The translations under genes and the position numbers were made by a program. Shown piece after piece: positions 1 through 6,425 of a stretch of 7,709 bases of DNA. Below the pieces are notes generated by a model. It searched no databases and was not told the DNA's origin. It saw only the letters and a program-made list of their open reading frames with translations. Position 1 is the first letter of the stretch; the number at the start of each line of letters is the position of its first letter. The DNA is taken from positions 1 to 7,709 of the forward strand of contig JAEZQV010000345.1 in assembly GCA_023441125.1 (NCBI GenBank), in the 5' to 3' direction. The DNA comes from Bacillota bacterium. Lineage in GTDB: Bacteria > Bacillota_C > Negativicutes > Sporomusales > Sporomusaceae.

Positions 1-2
1 CG

Positions 3-695
3 ACAGGCTACTACTATGAAGGGGAAGGTGCACCGGCCTACTTCAAATTCAGAAGCCTATTGGGCAATGCCGAACAGGAAATTTATGAAATGATGCTCCG
101 GGAAGTTACCGCAGGCATCGCTGATACGAAAATTAAAGCCGGTGTCATCAAACTGGCTTCCAGTAAAGACTGTATTACCGACTATGAACAGCTTTTTTTC
201 AAGGCGGCCGCAAAAGTGCAGCGCGAAACAGGCGTTGTCATCATTACTCATACGCAGGCCGGCACTATGGGGTGTGAGCAGGCTGACCTGTTAATCTCCG
301 CGGGCGCTGACCCTAAAAAAATTATGATTGGCCATATGTGCGGCAACACGGATATACAATATCAGGCCAGCGTGCTGGCAAAAGGGGTATACCTTGGTTT
401 CGACCGCTTTGGCCTGCAGGGACTGGGTGATTCGCCCCCAGACATATTCCGGGAAGCGCTTACAGTAGCGTTGCTGGCCCTTGGCTATGAAGACCGGATT
501 TTATTTTCCCATGATACAGTGAATCTCTTGCTGGGCAGGCCGTTAACACTGCCGCCGCAGCTGGCGGGGATTTTTGCTGACGCGCACATCGGGCGGATAT
601 TTGAAACCATTATACCTGATCTAAAAAGAATGGGAGTTACCGATTCCCAGCTTGATAAAATAATGCTTCATAATCCCCGACGCTTATTTAGCTAA
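3..695 (+). CDS. Phosphotriesterase-family metal-dependent hydrolase (probable lactonase/esterase), 5'-truncated
   Basis: The reading frame is open from the left edge and 230 residues are visible, so the true start lies outside the window. Family members are about 320-350 residues, so roughly 100 N-terminal residues, including the metal-binding HxH motif of strand 1, are missing. The rest of the amidohydrolase TIM-barrel site is present: the start TGYYYEGEGAP, the carbamylated-lysine position in GVIKLASS (visible residue K50), metal-ligand histidines in IITHT (H83) and MIGHM (H111), and the catalytic/metal aspartate in LFSHDTV (D171). It ends with the usual NPRRLFS. In this family such proteins hydrolyse lactones, esters or phosphotriesters in the cytoplasm; many annotated as phosphotriesterases are really lactonases. 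It lies 50 bases upstream of a beta-keto acid cleavage enzyme, so opening a lactone that feeds the pathway is a reasonable inference. The exact substrate cannot be read from the sequence. Confidence 0.9.
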   Translation, partial: TGYYYEGEGAPAYFKFRSLLGNAEQEIYEMMLREVTAGIADTKIKAGVIKLASSKDCITDYEQLFFKAAAKVQRETGVVIITHTQAGTMGCEQADLLISAGADPKKIMIGHMCGNTDIQYQASVLAKGVYLGFDRFGLQGLGDSPPDIFREALTVALLALGYEDRILFSHDTVNLLLGRPLTLPPQLAGIFADAHIGRIFETIIPDLKRMGVTDSQLDKIMLHNPRRLFS

Positions 696-733
696 AAAGT
701 CAGCTATAACAGTAATTTGTCTAAAAAATTTAC

Positions 734-739
734 GAGGTG
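734..739 (+). promoter_or_regulatory. Ribosome binding site of the BKACE gene
   Basis: GAGGTG lies six bases before ATG at 746. It decides the start: the in-frame GTG at 737 falls inside this site and has no Shine-Dalgarno sequence of its own, so the nine-base longer form is unlikely. Confidence 0.75.
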
Positions 740-745
740 AACGGA

Positions 746-1570
746 ATGGATAAAGTAATTATTACCGCCGCGCTTACCGGCGCCGTAACTCCGAAAGATA
801 TTAATCCCAATATACCAATGACGCCGCAGGAGATTGCCAACGACGCCTACGAATGCTGGCAAGCGGGGGCTGCGGTTGTTCATCTGCATATGCGGGATGA
901 ACAAGGCGTAGGCACAATGAATACCGAGTTATTTAAAGAAACGGTTGCCCTGGTTAAGGAGAAGTGCGATGTGGTGATCAATTTGACTACCTCTGGCGAT
1001 AACCGCGCCTCCGATGAGGAAAGAATGGCACATATTGCGGCTATCAAGCCGGAAATGGCCTCCTTTGACGCCGGCAGCTTTAACTGGATGCCGGCCGGGG
1101 TATTCATGAATACCCCGCAATTCCTGGAGAAACTGGGCAAGCTTATGATCGAAGCCCAGGTAAAACCTGAACTGGAAATCTTTGATTCCGGTATGATCCA
1201 TACCACCGAATATTATCTTAAGAAAGGGGTTCTGCTGGCGCCGCCCCATTATCAGTTTGTGCTGGGCGTACTTGGCGCAGCTATGGCGACAGTAGAAAAT
1301 CTGGTGTATCTGAAAAACCTGCTGCCTAAAAATGCAACCTGGTCGGCTTTTGGTATTGGCAAAGCCCATTTGCCGATTTTATACGCGGCAATCGCCCTGG
1401 GCGGCAACGTGCGTGTGGGCCTGGAAGATAATGTATATTACGCTAAGGATTTGTTAGCTACTAATGTTGACTTGGTGGCCAGGGCCGGCAGACTGGTAAA
1501 AGAAGCAGGCAAAGAAGTGGCTACGCCTGCTGACGCCAGACAGATTCTGGGACTAAGGGGCAGCAAATAA
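746..1570 (+). CDS. Beta-keto acid cleavage enzyme (BKACE, DUF849; Kce-like)
   Basis: A 274-residue protein, full length for the family, whose members condense a beta-keto acid with acetyl-CoA to give acetoacetate and a new acyl-CoA using zinc in a TIM barrel. Visible hallmarks are TAALTGAVTP at the N-terminus, the zinc ligands H46 and H48 in VVHLHMRD, PEMASFDAGSFNW (101-114), PELEIFDSGM (141-150), FVLGVLG (171-177), and VRVGLEDN (222-229). The last supplies R223, the third zinc ligand E227, and D228, matching R226/E230/D231 of the characterised lysine-fermentation enzyme Kce as I remember it. Position 14 is valine where Kce has Glu14, the residue that holds the substrate amino group, so 3-keto-5-aminohexanoate is unlikely to be the substrate. 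The stop codon TAA overlaps the thiolase ATG by one base, implying translational coupling. Family assignment is firm; substrate is unknown. Confidence 0.93.
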   Translation: MDKVIITAALTGAVTPKDINPNIPMTPQEIANDAYECWQAGAAVVHLHMRDEQGVGTMNTELFKETVALVKEKCDVVINLTTSGDNRASDEERMAHIAAIKPEMASFDAGSFNWMPAGVFMNTPQFLEKLGKLMIEAQVKPELEIFDSGMIHTTEYYLKKGVLLAPPHYQFVLGVLGAAMATVENLVYLKNLLPKNATWSAFGIGKAHLPILYAAIALGGNVRVGLEDNVYYAKDLLATNVDLVARAGRLVKEAGKEVATPADARQILGLRGSK

Positions 1571-2736
1571 TGAGAGAAGCAGTTATAGTAGCTGTCGCCC
1601 GTACCCCGGTAGGCAGGTTCAGGGGGTCGTTCGCGCCGGTACAATCCCCTGAACTTGGGGCCATTGCCGTAAAGGAAGCAGTTAAACGGGCTAAGATTGA
1701 TCCTGCCGAAATTGATGATATAATTTTTGGCAATCTCATGAACAGTGAGGTCAACAACATGGCCAGAGTGGTAGGCCTAACCGCCGGTCTGCCGGTTAGT
1801 GTTCCGGGAATTACACTTGACCGCCAATGCGGAACCGGCCTGAATGCGGTAGCGCATGCGGCCGCCATGATCCAGGCCGGCTACGGGGATGTGTTTGTGG
1901 CCGGCGGCGTAGAAAGCGATTCCACTCGCTGCTATATCATGGAGAAACCCAGCATGGCCTACCAGGCAGCCCCCCCTAAATGGGCGGAAGTCAGGATTGC
2001 GCCGGAAAAAATGAATGTTCCTATGGGGATTACTGCTGAGAACGTCGCTAAAAAGTATGGCTTAACCCGCCAGGAATGTGACGAGTTTGCTTTCTTAAGC
2101 CATCAAAAAGCAGCCACGGCATGGGAGCTGGGCTATTTTGACGATCAGATAGCGCCGGTAGAAGTACCGGCGGGAAAAGGAAAAACCGTAGTAATAACCA
2201 AGGATGAAACCGTAAGACCGGACACGTCTATGGAAGGACTTGCCAAGCTGCCGCCGGTGTTTAAACAAGACGGCATCGTAACCGCCGGTAATAGTTCACC
2301 CTTGTGCGACGGTGCAGGTGCGGTTGTGGTCATGGAAAAGGCTAAGGCCAAAGCGCTTGGTCTCGAAATACTTGCCAAGTTCAGGGACTTTGCGGTAACC
2401 GGTGTAGATCCGCTGATCATGGGAATTGGCCCGGTAGCGGCAACCAGAAAACTGTTTGCCAGAGCCGGTATGACCATGAAGGACATTGATTTAATAGAAA
2501 TGAACGAAGCTTTTGCCGCTCAGTCGCTGGCCTGCATCCGTGAATTAAGGATGGACATGGCAAAATTAAATGTTTGCGGCGGTGCTATTTCGCTCGGGCA
2601 TCCTATGGCTGCTACCGGCGCAATTTTAGTTGCCAAAATGGTAAATGAGTTAAAAAGAAGAAATCTGCAGACAGGTTTAATCTCCTTCTGCATTGGCGGC
2701 GGTCAGGGTATCGCGGCAATCATTGAGCGGGAATAA
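1570..2736 (+). CDS. Acetyl-CoA C-acetyltransferase (thiolase)
   Basis: A 388-residue protein, typical for type II thiolases. It probably cleaves acetoacetyl-CoA with CoA to two acetyl-CoA in the cytoplasm, or runs in reverse. The nucleophilic cysteine is C87 in DRQCGTGLNAV. The active-site loops are MNEAFAAQ (N312, E313), GHP (H344) and CIGGGQG (C374, the acid/base cysteine). TAGNSSPLCDGAGAV (238-252) corresponds to the usual TAGN..(N/G)DGA segment. The start ATG at 1570 shares its A with the upstream stop, and AAGGGG at 1555-1560 is nine bases upstream. Next to a BKACE and a CoA transferase it fits the last step of acetoacetate disposal. Slightly unusual is NVCGGAISLGHPMAATG, where many thiolases have asparagine instead of C336 and glycine instead of A347. 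A related beta-ketothiolase acting on a longer 3-ketoacyl-CoA is possible. Confidence 0.93.
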   Translation: MREAVIVAVARTPVGRFRGSFAPVQSPELGAIAVKEAVKRAKIDPAEIDDIIFGNLMNSEVNNMARVVGLTAGLPVSVPGITLDRQCGTGLNAVAHAAAMIQAGYGDVFVAGGVESDSTRCYIMEKPSMAYQAAPPKWAEVRIAPEKMNVPMGITAENVAKKYGLTRQECDEFAFLSHQKAATAWELGYFDDQIAPVEVPAGKGKTVVITKDETVRPDTSMEGLAKLPPVFKQDGIVTAGNSSPLCDGAGAVVVMEKAKAKALGLEILAKFRDFAVTGVDPLIMGIGPVAATRKLFARAGMTMKDIDLIEMNEAFAAQSLACIRELRMDMAKLNVCGGAISLGHPMAATGAILVAKMVNELKRRNLQTGLISFCIGGGQGIAAIIERE

Positions 2737-2741
2737 GAAGC

Positions 2742-2748
2742 AGGAGGT
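2742..2748 (+). promoter_or_regulatory. Strong ribosome binding site supporting a TTG start
   Basis: AGGAGGT ends eight bases before TTG at 2757. The near-perfect match and good spacing support this rare start; the reading frame offers no ATG nearby that would keep the conserved N-terminus. Confidence 0.75.
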
Positions 2749-2756
2749 GCTGGCAT

Positions 2757-3416
2757 TTGAATAAAGTAGTTAACCGGGAAGAAATTATAAAACAATTTAG
2801 GGATGGACAACGAATCATGATTGGCGGCTTTGCCAATTATGGGGTACCAGTAAAATTAATTGACCTCATCATCGCCAGTGGGGCAAAAAACCTGACCATC
2901 ATTTCGAATGACACCGGCTTAGCCGGAATTGGGGCCAGTAAAATATTTGCCAGCCGGCAGGGAAATAAGCTGATATGTTCTTATATTGGCATGAACCCGG
3001 AAGCACTGAAGCTGGTAGGTGATATGACCAAGTCGGGTGAGTTGGAACTGGAACTCAATCCCCAGGGAACCCTGGTCGAAAGAATTCGCTGCGGCGGCGC
3101 CGGTTTAGGCGGTGTGCTTGTTAGAACCGGGATGGGCACGATGATCGAAGCAGGTAAACAGCAGATTGAAGTACAGGGAACCCCGTATCTGTTGGAAACA
3201 CCGTTAACGGCCGATATCGCGCTGGTAAAGGCCTGGAAGGCTGATACATATGGCAATCTAGTTTATCGCGGCACATCCAGAAATTATAATCCGATCGTAG
3301 CTACAGCAGGCAAAACAGTCATTGTGGAAGCGGAGGAAATTGTGCCTGCGGGAACATTTGAGCCTGATCAGGTTATGACTCCCGGCGTGTTCGTCCATAT
3401 GGTATTAGCAAAGTAA
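2757..3416 (+). CDS. atoD: Acetoacetate/butyrate-type CoA transferase, subunit A
   Basis: A 219-residue family I CoA transferase alpha subunit of normal length. Recognisable are the glycine-rich MIGGFANYGVPVKLID (21-36), TIISNDTG (47-54), the segment RCGGAGLGGVLVRTG (111-125), GNLVYRGTSRNYNP (166-179) and the C-terminal EEIVPAGTFEPDQVMTPGVF (193-212). With subunit B it would move CoA between an acyl-CoA and a carboxylate, most likely activating acetoacetate released by the BKACE to acetoacetyl-CoA for the thiolase. Translation starts at TTG 2757, 20 bases after the thiolase stop. The symbol atoD reflects family and gene order; ctfA or scoA would be equally fair, and the acyl-CoA specificity is not visible in the sequence. 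Confidence 0.92.
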   Translation: MNKVVNREEIIKQFRDGQRIMIGGFANYGVPVKLIDLIIASGAKNLTIISNDTGLAGIGASKIFASRQGNKLICSYIGMNPEALKLVGDMTKSGELELELNPQGTLVERIRCGGAGLGGVLVRTGMGTMIEAGKQQIEVQGTPYLLETPLTADIALVKAWKADTYGNLVYRGTSRNYNPIVATAGKTVIVEAEEIVPAGTFEPDQVMTPGVFVHMVLAK

Positions 3417-3432
3417 GGAAGGTGGAGAAAAG

Positions 3433-4077
3433 ATGGATACAAAAGAGTTCATTGCAGCGCGGATTGCCAAGTTTTTTAAATCCGGGGACGTAGTCAATCT
3501 GGGTATTGGTACACCGACCCTTGTTGGCAATTATGTTACCGACGGCGTGTTATTACACACTGAGAACGGTTTGATCGGGTATGGTCCCAAACCTCCTGCC
3601 GGGCAGGAAGATCCGGATTTCGTTAATGCGGGAGCGCAACCGGTTAGTATCGTCAAAGGCGCTGCCTGTGTTGATCATGCCACTTCTTTCGCTATTATCA
3701 GGGGCGGGCATCTGGCCGCTACCGTCCTTGGCGCCTTACAGGTTGACGCAAAAGGGAATCTGGCTAACTGGGCAACTCCCGGCCGGATTGTCGGCATGGG
3801 CGGAGCCATGGATCTGGTTACCGGTGCACGCCAGGTGATTATCGCCATGGAACATACTGCTAAAGACGGATCTCCCAAAATATTAAAGCATTGTGATTTC
3901 CCGCTGACAGGGGTTAATGTTGTAAACCTGATTGTTACCGAATTGGGTGTTATGGAAATAACAGAAGCGGGTATTGTTTTAAAAGAACTGGCTCCCGGTG
4001 TCACGGTAGATGAAATTCAGTCCAAGACAGAACCAACCTTGCTGATTCCGAATTCTGTAGCGGTAATGGCAGTATAA
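3433..4077 (+). CDS. atoA: Acetoacetate/butyrate-type CoA transferase, subunit B (catalytic)
   Basis: A 214-residue family I CoA transferase beta subunit of normal length. It carries VNLGIGTPTLVGNYV (21-35) and the catalytic glutamate E44 in HTENGLIGYGP, which forms the glutamyl-CoA thioester intermediate in this family. Other family landmarks are GGHLAATVLGALQVD, GNLANWATPGRIVGMGGAMD and CDFPLTGVNVVNLIVTELGV. It begins at ATG 3433, 16 bases after the subunit A stop, behind GGTGGAG at 3421-3427. The two subunits assemble into one enzyme in the family. Its place after BKACE and thiolase supports acetoacetate:acyl-CoA exchange as its job. Specificity for acetyl-CoA, butyryl-CoA or the particular acyl-CoA product of this BKACE cannot be told from the sequence. 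Confidence 0.93.
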   Translation: MDTKEFIAARIAKFFKSGDVVNLGIGTPTLVGNYVTDGVLLHTENGLIGYGPKPPAGQEDPDFVNAGAQPVSIVKGAACVDHATSFAIIRGGHLAATVLGALQVDAKGNLANWATPGRIVGMGGAMDLVTGARQVIIAMEHTAKDGSPKILKHCDFPLTGVNVVNLIVTELGVMEITEAGIVLKELAPGVTVDEIQSKTEPTLLIPNSVAVMAV

Positions 4078-4090
4078 GTCTACTTTCTAT

Positions 4091-5449
4091 GTGGGGGATA
4101 CGGTGGTGGAAAATGAACACTTGATTTTGCACTCAGCCATGGAAGCCAATATCTTGCCAATTACCTCCAACTGTGATGCCTGCTGTATCTTTTGCAGCCA
4201 CAAGGGCAATCCGCCGGGCATCCGCACGGTGTCGATGCCGCCGCGTTCGCTGGATGAAATAGCCTGGACCTTAAGCTTCCTAAACGGTCAAAAAAAAATT
4301 ACGATTGGTGAATCGGCAACCAATATTATTGAAGGCGAGCCGTTGTGCCACCCGTATTTTGTGGAGATCATTCAACTGGTGCGGGAAAAATTCCCGGCAA
4401 CACCCATTCACATTACCACCAATGGCCATGGCCTTGATGATCAGCTGGTTGCTTTTCTAAAGACGGCTATGCCGATAGTAATCAATCTATCCTTAAACAG
4501 CGGTACTGTTGAAGGCCGGGGACGGCTAATGGGCGACACCAGCAGTCTGGCGGAAAAAGCCATCAACGGGGTTAAACTCCTCAGTCAGTATCAACTGCCG
4601 TTTCACGGCAGTATTGTGGCCATGCCGCACCTGATAGGCTGGGAGGATATAACCAGAACCGTGCATTACCTGGCGGCAAACCAGGCGCTGGGCATTCGCA
4701 TATTTATGCCGGGTTACTCTAAGCGGGCCCCGCGTTCACTTAAGTTTGATGCCCTGGCTATGCACCGGGATTTGGCGGATTTTGTAAACAGGCTGGCGGC
4801 AGAGATTAGTTGTCCGCTGGTGATGGAACCGCCGTTATTAAGTGATTTAACGCCGGCGGTTGCCGGGATTGTGAATGGCTCGCCAGCGCATAAAAGTGGC
4901 TTGCGGCGCGGTGATGTCATTACCGCTGCCAATGGTTTGGTGCCGCGTTCCCGGGTTGAGGCCTGGAATATGCTGCAACAACCAGGGCTGATTAAGGTGG
5001 CGGTTAGCCGCACCGGACAATGCTGCGAATTGGAATGGGACAACGGGGCAGGCGGCGGCAGCGGTGCTGTTATGGAATATGATTTTGACATGCGGCGGTT
5101 GCAGGCAATAGAGCAGCGTGTCCAGGCCGCTGACGGCAAAGTGGTCATGTTGTCATCAGAGTTTGGGTTTGCGGTTTTGTCTTCGCTGGTTAGGCTGCTG
5201 TCTGCTGCCGAGGGGCAGGTACAAGTCCTGGCAGTCAAAAATAATTTATTCGGTGGCTCAATCAAAGCAGCCGGGTTATTAACTATCCCTGATTTTATTC
5301 AGGCAATTGAGGAGTATTGCCTGGTAAACGAGCGGCCGGACATTGTCTTAATTCCGCAGGAAGCTTTTGATTGTCAGGGATACGACCTTTTGGGACGACC
5401 CTATAGTCAGGTAAGCGAAATTACGGGGATTGCGGTAACCGTAATATAG
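4091..5449 (+). CDS. Radical SAM protein with internal PDZ-like domain and DUF512-like C-terminus, function unknown
   Basis: A protein of up to 452 residues. An N-terminal radical SAM domain (about 20-240) carries the [4Fe-4S] motif C28-x3-C32-x2-C35 within SNCDACCIFCSHKG and a GE-type SAM-binding stretch, GESATNIIEGEPLCHP (73-88). A PDZ-like segment follows at about 252-315, with GIVNGSPAHKSGLRRGDVI (259-277), the typical ligand-groove loop plus RxGD turn. After a glycine-rich linker (319-325), the C-terminal part holds NNLFGGSIKAAGLLT (384-398), which resembles the DUF512 signature. In the DUF512 proteins I know, the PDZ segment comes first; here it sits between the other domains. The gene is 13 bases after the CoA transferase, so it is probably co-transcribed. 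The start is uncertain: GTG 4091 has no clear Shine-Dalgarno site, while GGGGGA at 4092-4097 would serve GTG 4103 or 4106; TTG 4121 and ATG 4139 are also in frame and would keep all domains. Reaction and partner are unknown. Confidence 0.85.
   Translation: MGDTVVENEHLILHSAMEANILPITSNCDACCIFCSHKGNPPGIRTVSMPPRSLDEIAWTLSFLNGQKKITIGESATNIIEGEPLCHPYFVEIIQLVREKFPATPIHITTNGHGLDDQLVAFLKTAMPIVINLSLNSGTVEGRGRLMGDTSSLAEKAINGVKLLSQYQLPFHGSIVAMPHLIGWEDITRTVHYLAANQALGIRIFMPGYSKRAPRSLKFDALAMHRDLADFVNRLAAEISCPLVMEPPLLSDLTPAVAGIVNGSPAHKSGLRRGDVITAANGLVPRSRVEAWNMLQQPGLIKVAVSRTGQCCELEWDNGAGGGSGAVMEYDFDMRRLQAIEQRVQAADGKVVMLSSEFGFAVLSSLVRLLSAAEGQVQVLAVKNNLFGGSIKAAGLLTIPDFIQAIEEYCLVNERPDIVLIPQEAFDCQGYDLLGRPYSQVSEITGIAVTVI
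4290..4298 (+). repeat. A9 homopolymer inside the radical SAM gene
   Basis: Nine consecutive A bases span the codons for Q67, K68, K69 and the first base of I70. The frame continues intact on both sides. Such runs can be sites of polymerase slippage, but nothing here shows that slippage is used. Confidence 0.5.
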
Positions 5450-5450
5450 T

Positions 5451-5480
5451 GACAATCCTTCCGGCTGCTAGCCGGTTGTC
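5451..5480. terminator. GC-rich hairpin between convergent genes, possible bidirectional terminator
   Basis: The inverted repeat CCGGCT/AGCCGG (5461-5466 and 5470-5475, three-base loop) is extended by GACAA at 5451-5455 pairing with TTGTC at 5476-5480 across a one-sided bulge. It lies right after the radical SAM stop and covers the LysR stop codon, the expected place for a shared terminator. Neither side has a clear run of T residues, so it would be a weak intrinsic terminator or simply an end-stabilising hairpin. Confidence 0.4.
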
Positions 5481-6397
5481 TGTGCGGCGGCAGCCGGTGA
5501 GGTGACGGCTGACATAGTTTTGCTCAATTCAACAACAAGTTTTGCGAAAGACGGTATTAGCAGGTTTGTCGTGTTCTTTTTCCAGACCAGATAAATGTTA
5601 TGGGAGGTATTAAGCTCAAAACTGCGCAGTAAAGGGCTGTTGCATAACCGGAGCAGAGTATCCCCGAAGGCAACACCAAGGCCTACTTCGGCGGAAAGCA
5701 TTAATGATTCGACATTAGGGACATAATGCAGCCTTTTGGGATAAAAGCCGTTTTTTTCCCAGAAGTCAGCAATACTTTTATCTGCCGACGGCATGATGTC
5801 GGGTGCTAGCGATATCAGGGTTTCGTCCTGCAAATCGGTGATAGAAAAGTTGTCTTTCTGAATAATGGAATTATTTACTGACACAAACAGCAGATGTTTG
5901 GCCTTCAGGAAAAAGATGCGGGATAAATCGGGTTTATCTTCGCTAAATGGCTCAAGGGTTATGGCCACGTCCAGGTCGTCATTGTATAAGGCCTTTACCA
6001 GGTCTTGCGGGGTATGACGTTCCAGGTGGTACTGAATGTTGGGGAACTGTGTTGAGAAGGAAGTGAAAACTTTGCTCAATAAATTGCTCAGTTCCATTCC
6101 CTCGACGCAGCCTAAGCGGATTTTACTGCTTTGTTCGCTGTAAATGGCTTGGGCCTGTTTTTGAGCTTCGTTGTAAAGTTCATTAATCTGCGTGAAAGTC
6201 TTTAAGTAAATCATACCTGCCGGCGTAAGACTTACATTGCGGTTGGAGCGAAAAAAAAGCGTAAAGCCAATTTCTTTTTCCAAAGCCGCAATCTGTTTGC
6301 TGATAGCCGGCTGGGAAACATAAAGCGCTTTAGCAGTGTCGGTAAAATTTAAATACTTTGTCAGTGTTAAAAAATACTCAATTTGAAGGCTATTCAT
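5468..6397 (-). CDS. LysR-type transcriptional regulator
   Basis: A 309-residue protein, standard for LysR regulators. The N-terminal winged helix-turn-helix spans about residues 1-60: LQIEYFLTLTKYLNFTDTA, then the recognition-helix region YVSQPAISKQIAALEKEIG, then LFFRSNRNVSLTPAG. A linker helix follows, then the periplasmic-binding-like effector domain (about 90-295), with IRLGCVEGMELSNLL opening it, DVAITLEPF, and AEVGLGVAFGD near the end. The start is ATG at 6397-6395, with AAGGAG (6404-6409 on this strand) six bases upstream. A longer in-frame version beginning at 6502 would run through the promoter and has no support. It is divergent from the transporter and convergent with the catabolic operon, so it probably controls the transporter, itself and perhaps the operon in response to the pathway substrate or a CoA-pathway intermediate. 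The effector is unknown. The tail after residue 295 is low complexity, rich in alanine. Confidence 0.93.
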   Translation of the reverse strand: MNSLQIEYFLTLTKYLNFTDTAKALYVSQPAISKQIAALEKEIGFTLFFRSNRNVSLTPAGMIYLKTFTQINELYNEAQKQAQAIYSEQSSKIRLGCVEGMELSNLLSKVFTSFSTQFPNIQYHLERHTPQDLVKALYNDDLDVAITLEPFSEDKPDLSRIFFLKAKHLLFVSVNNSIIQKDNFSITDLQDETLISLAPDIMPSADKSIADFWEKNGFYPKRLHYVPNVESLMLSAEVGLGVAFGDTLLRLCNSPLLRSFELNTSHNIYLVWKKNTTNLLIPSFAKLVVELSKTMSAVTSPAAAAQTTG

Positions 6398-6403
6398 GCT
6401 TTT

Positions 6404-6409
6404 CTCCTT
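6404..6409 (-). promoter_or_regulatory. Ribosome binding site of the LysR gene
   Basis: AAGGAG on the minus strand, six bases before the ATG at 6397. It fixes the LysR start and argues against the in-frame upstream extension. Confidence 0.8.
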
Positions 6410-6425
6410 GTGACCGCTAACAAAT

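Noticed and set aside
60..62. TTG at 60 as the start of the hydrolase
   Set aside because: The frame is open to the left edge and the upstream residues TGYYYEGEGAP are conserved family sequence, so the gene is cut by the window rather than starting there.
737..745. GTG at 737 as the start of the BKACE
   Set aside because: It overlaps the GAGGTG ribosome binding site that serves ATG 746, and family members start at the MDKVIIT-like sequence.
696..745. Terminator or promoter between hydrolase and BKACE
   Set aside because: The 50 bases show no stable hairpin and no convincing -35/-10 pair, so read-through from the hydrolase is the simplest view.
880..1369. Minus-strand open frames opposite the BKACE gene
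   Set aside because: They are antisense to a strongly conserved enzyme, lack ribosome binding sites that I can see, and resemble no family.
746..4077. Lysine fermentation cluster
   Set aside because: BKACE, thiolase and CoA transferase also occur in that pathway, but the Glu14 position is valine and no aminomutase, dehydrogenase or deaminase gene is visible. The radical SAM protein does not look like lysine 2,3-aminomutase.
4714..5265. 183-codon minus-strand open frame opposite the radical SAM gene
   Set aside because: It is serine/threonine/proline-rich low-complexity translation, typical of antisense of a GC-richer gene, and overlaps conserved radical SAM and PDZ sequence.
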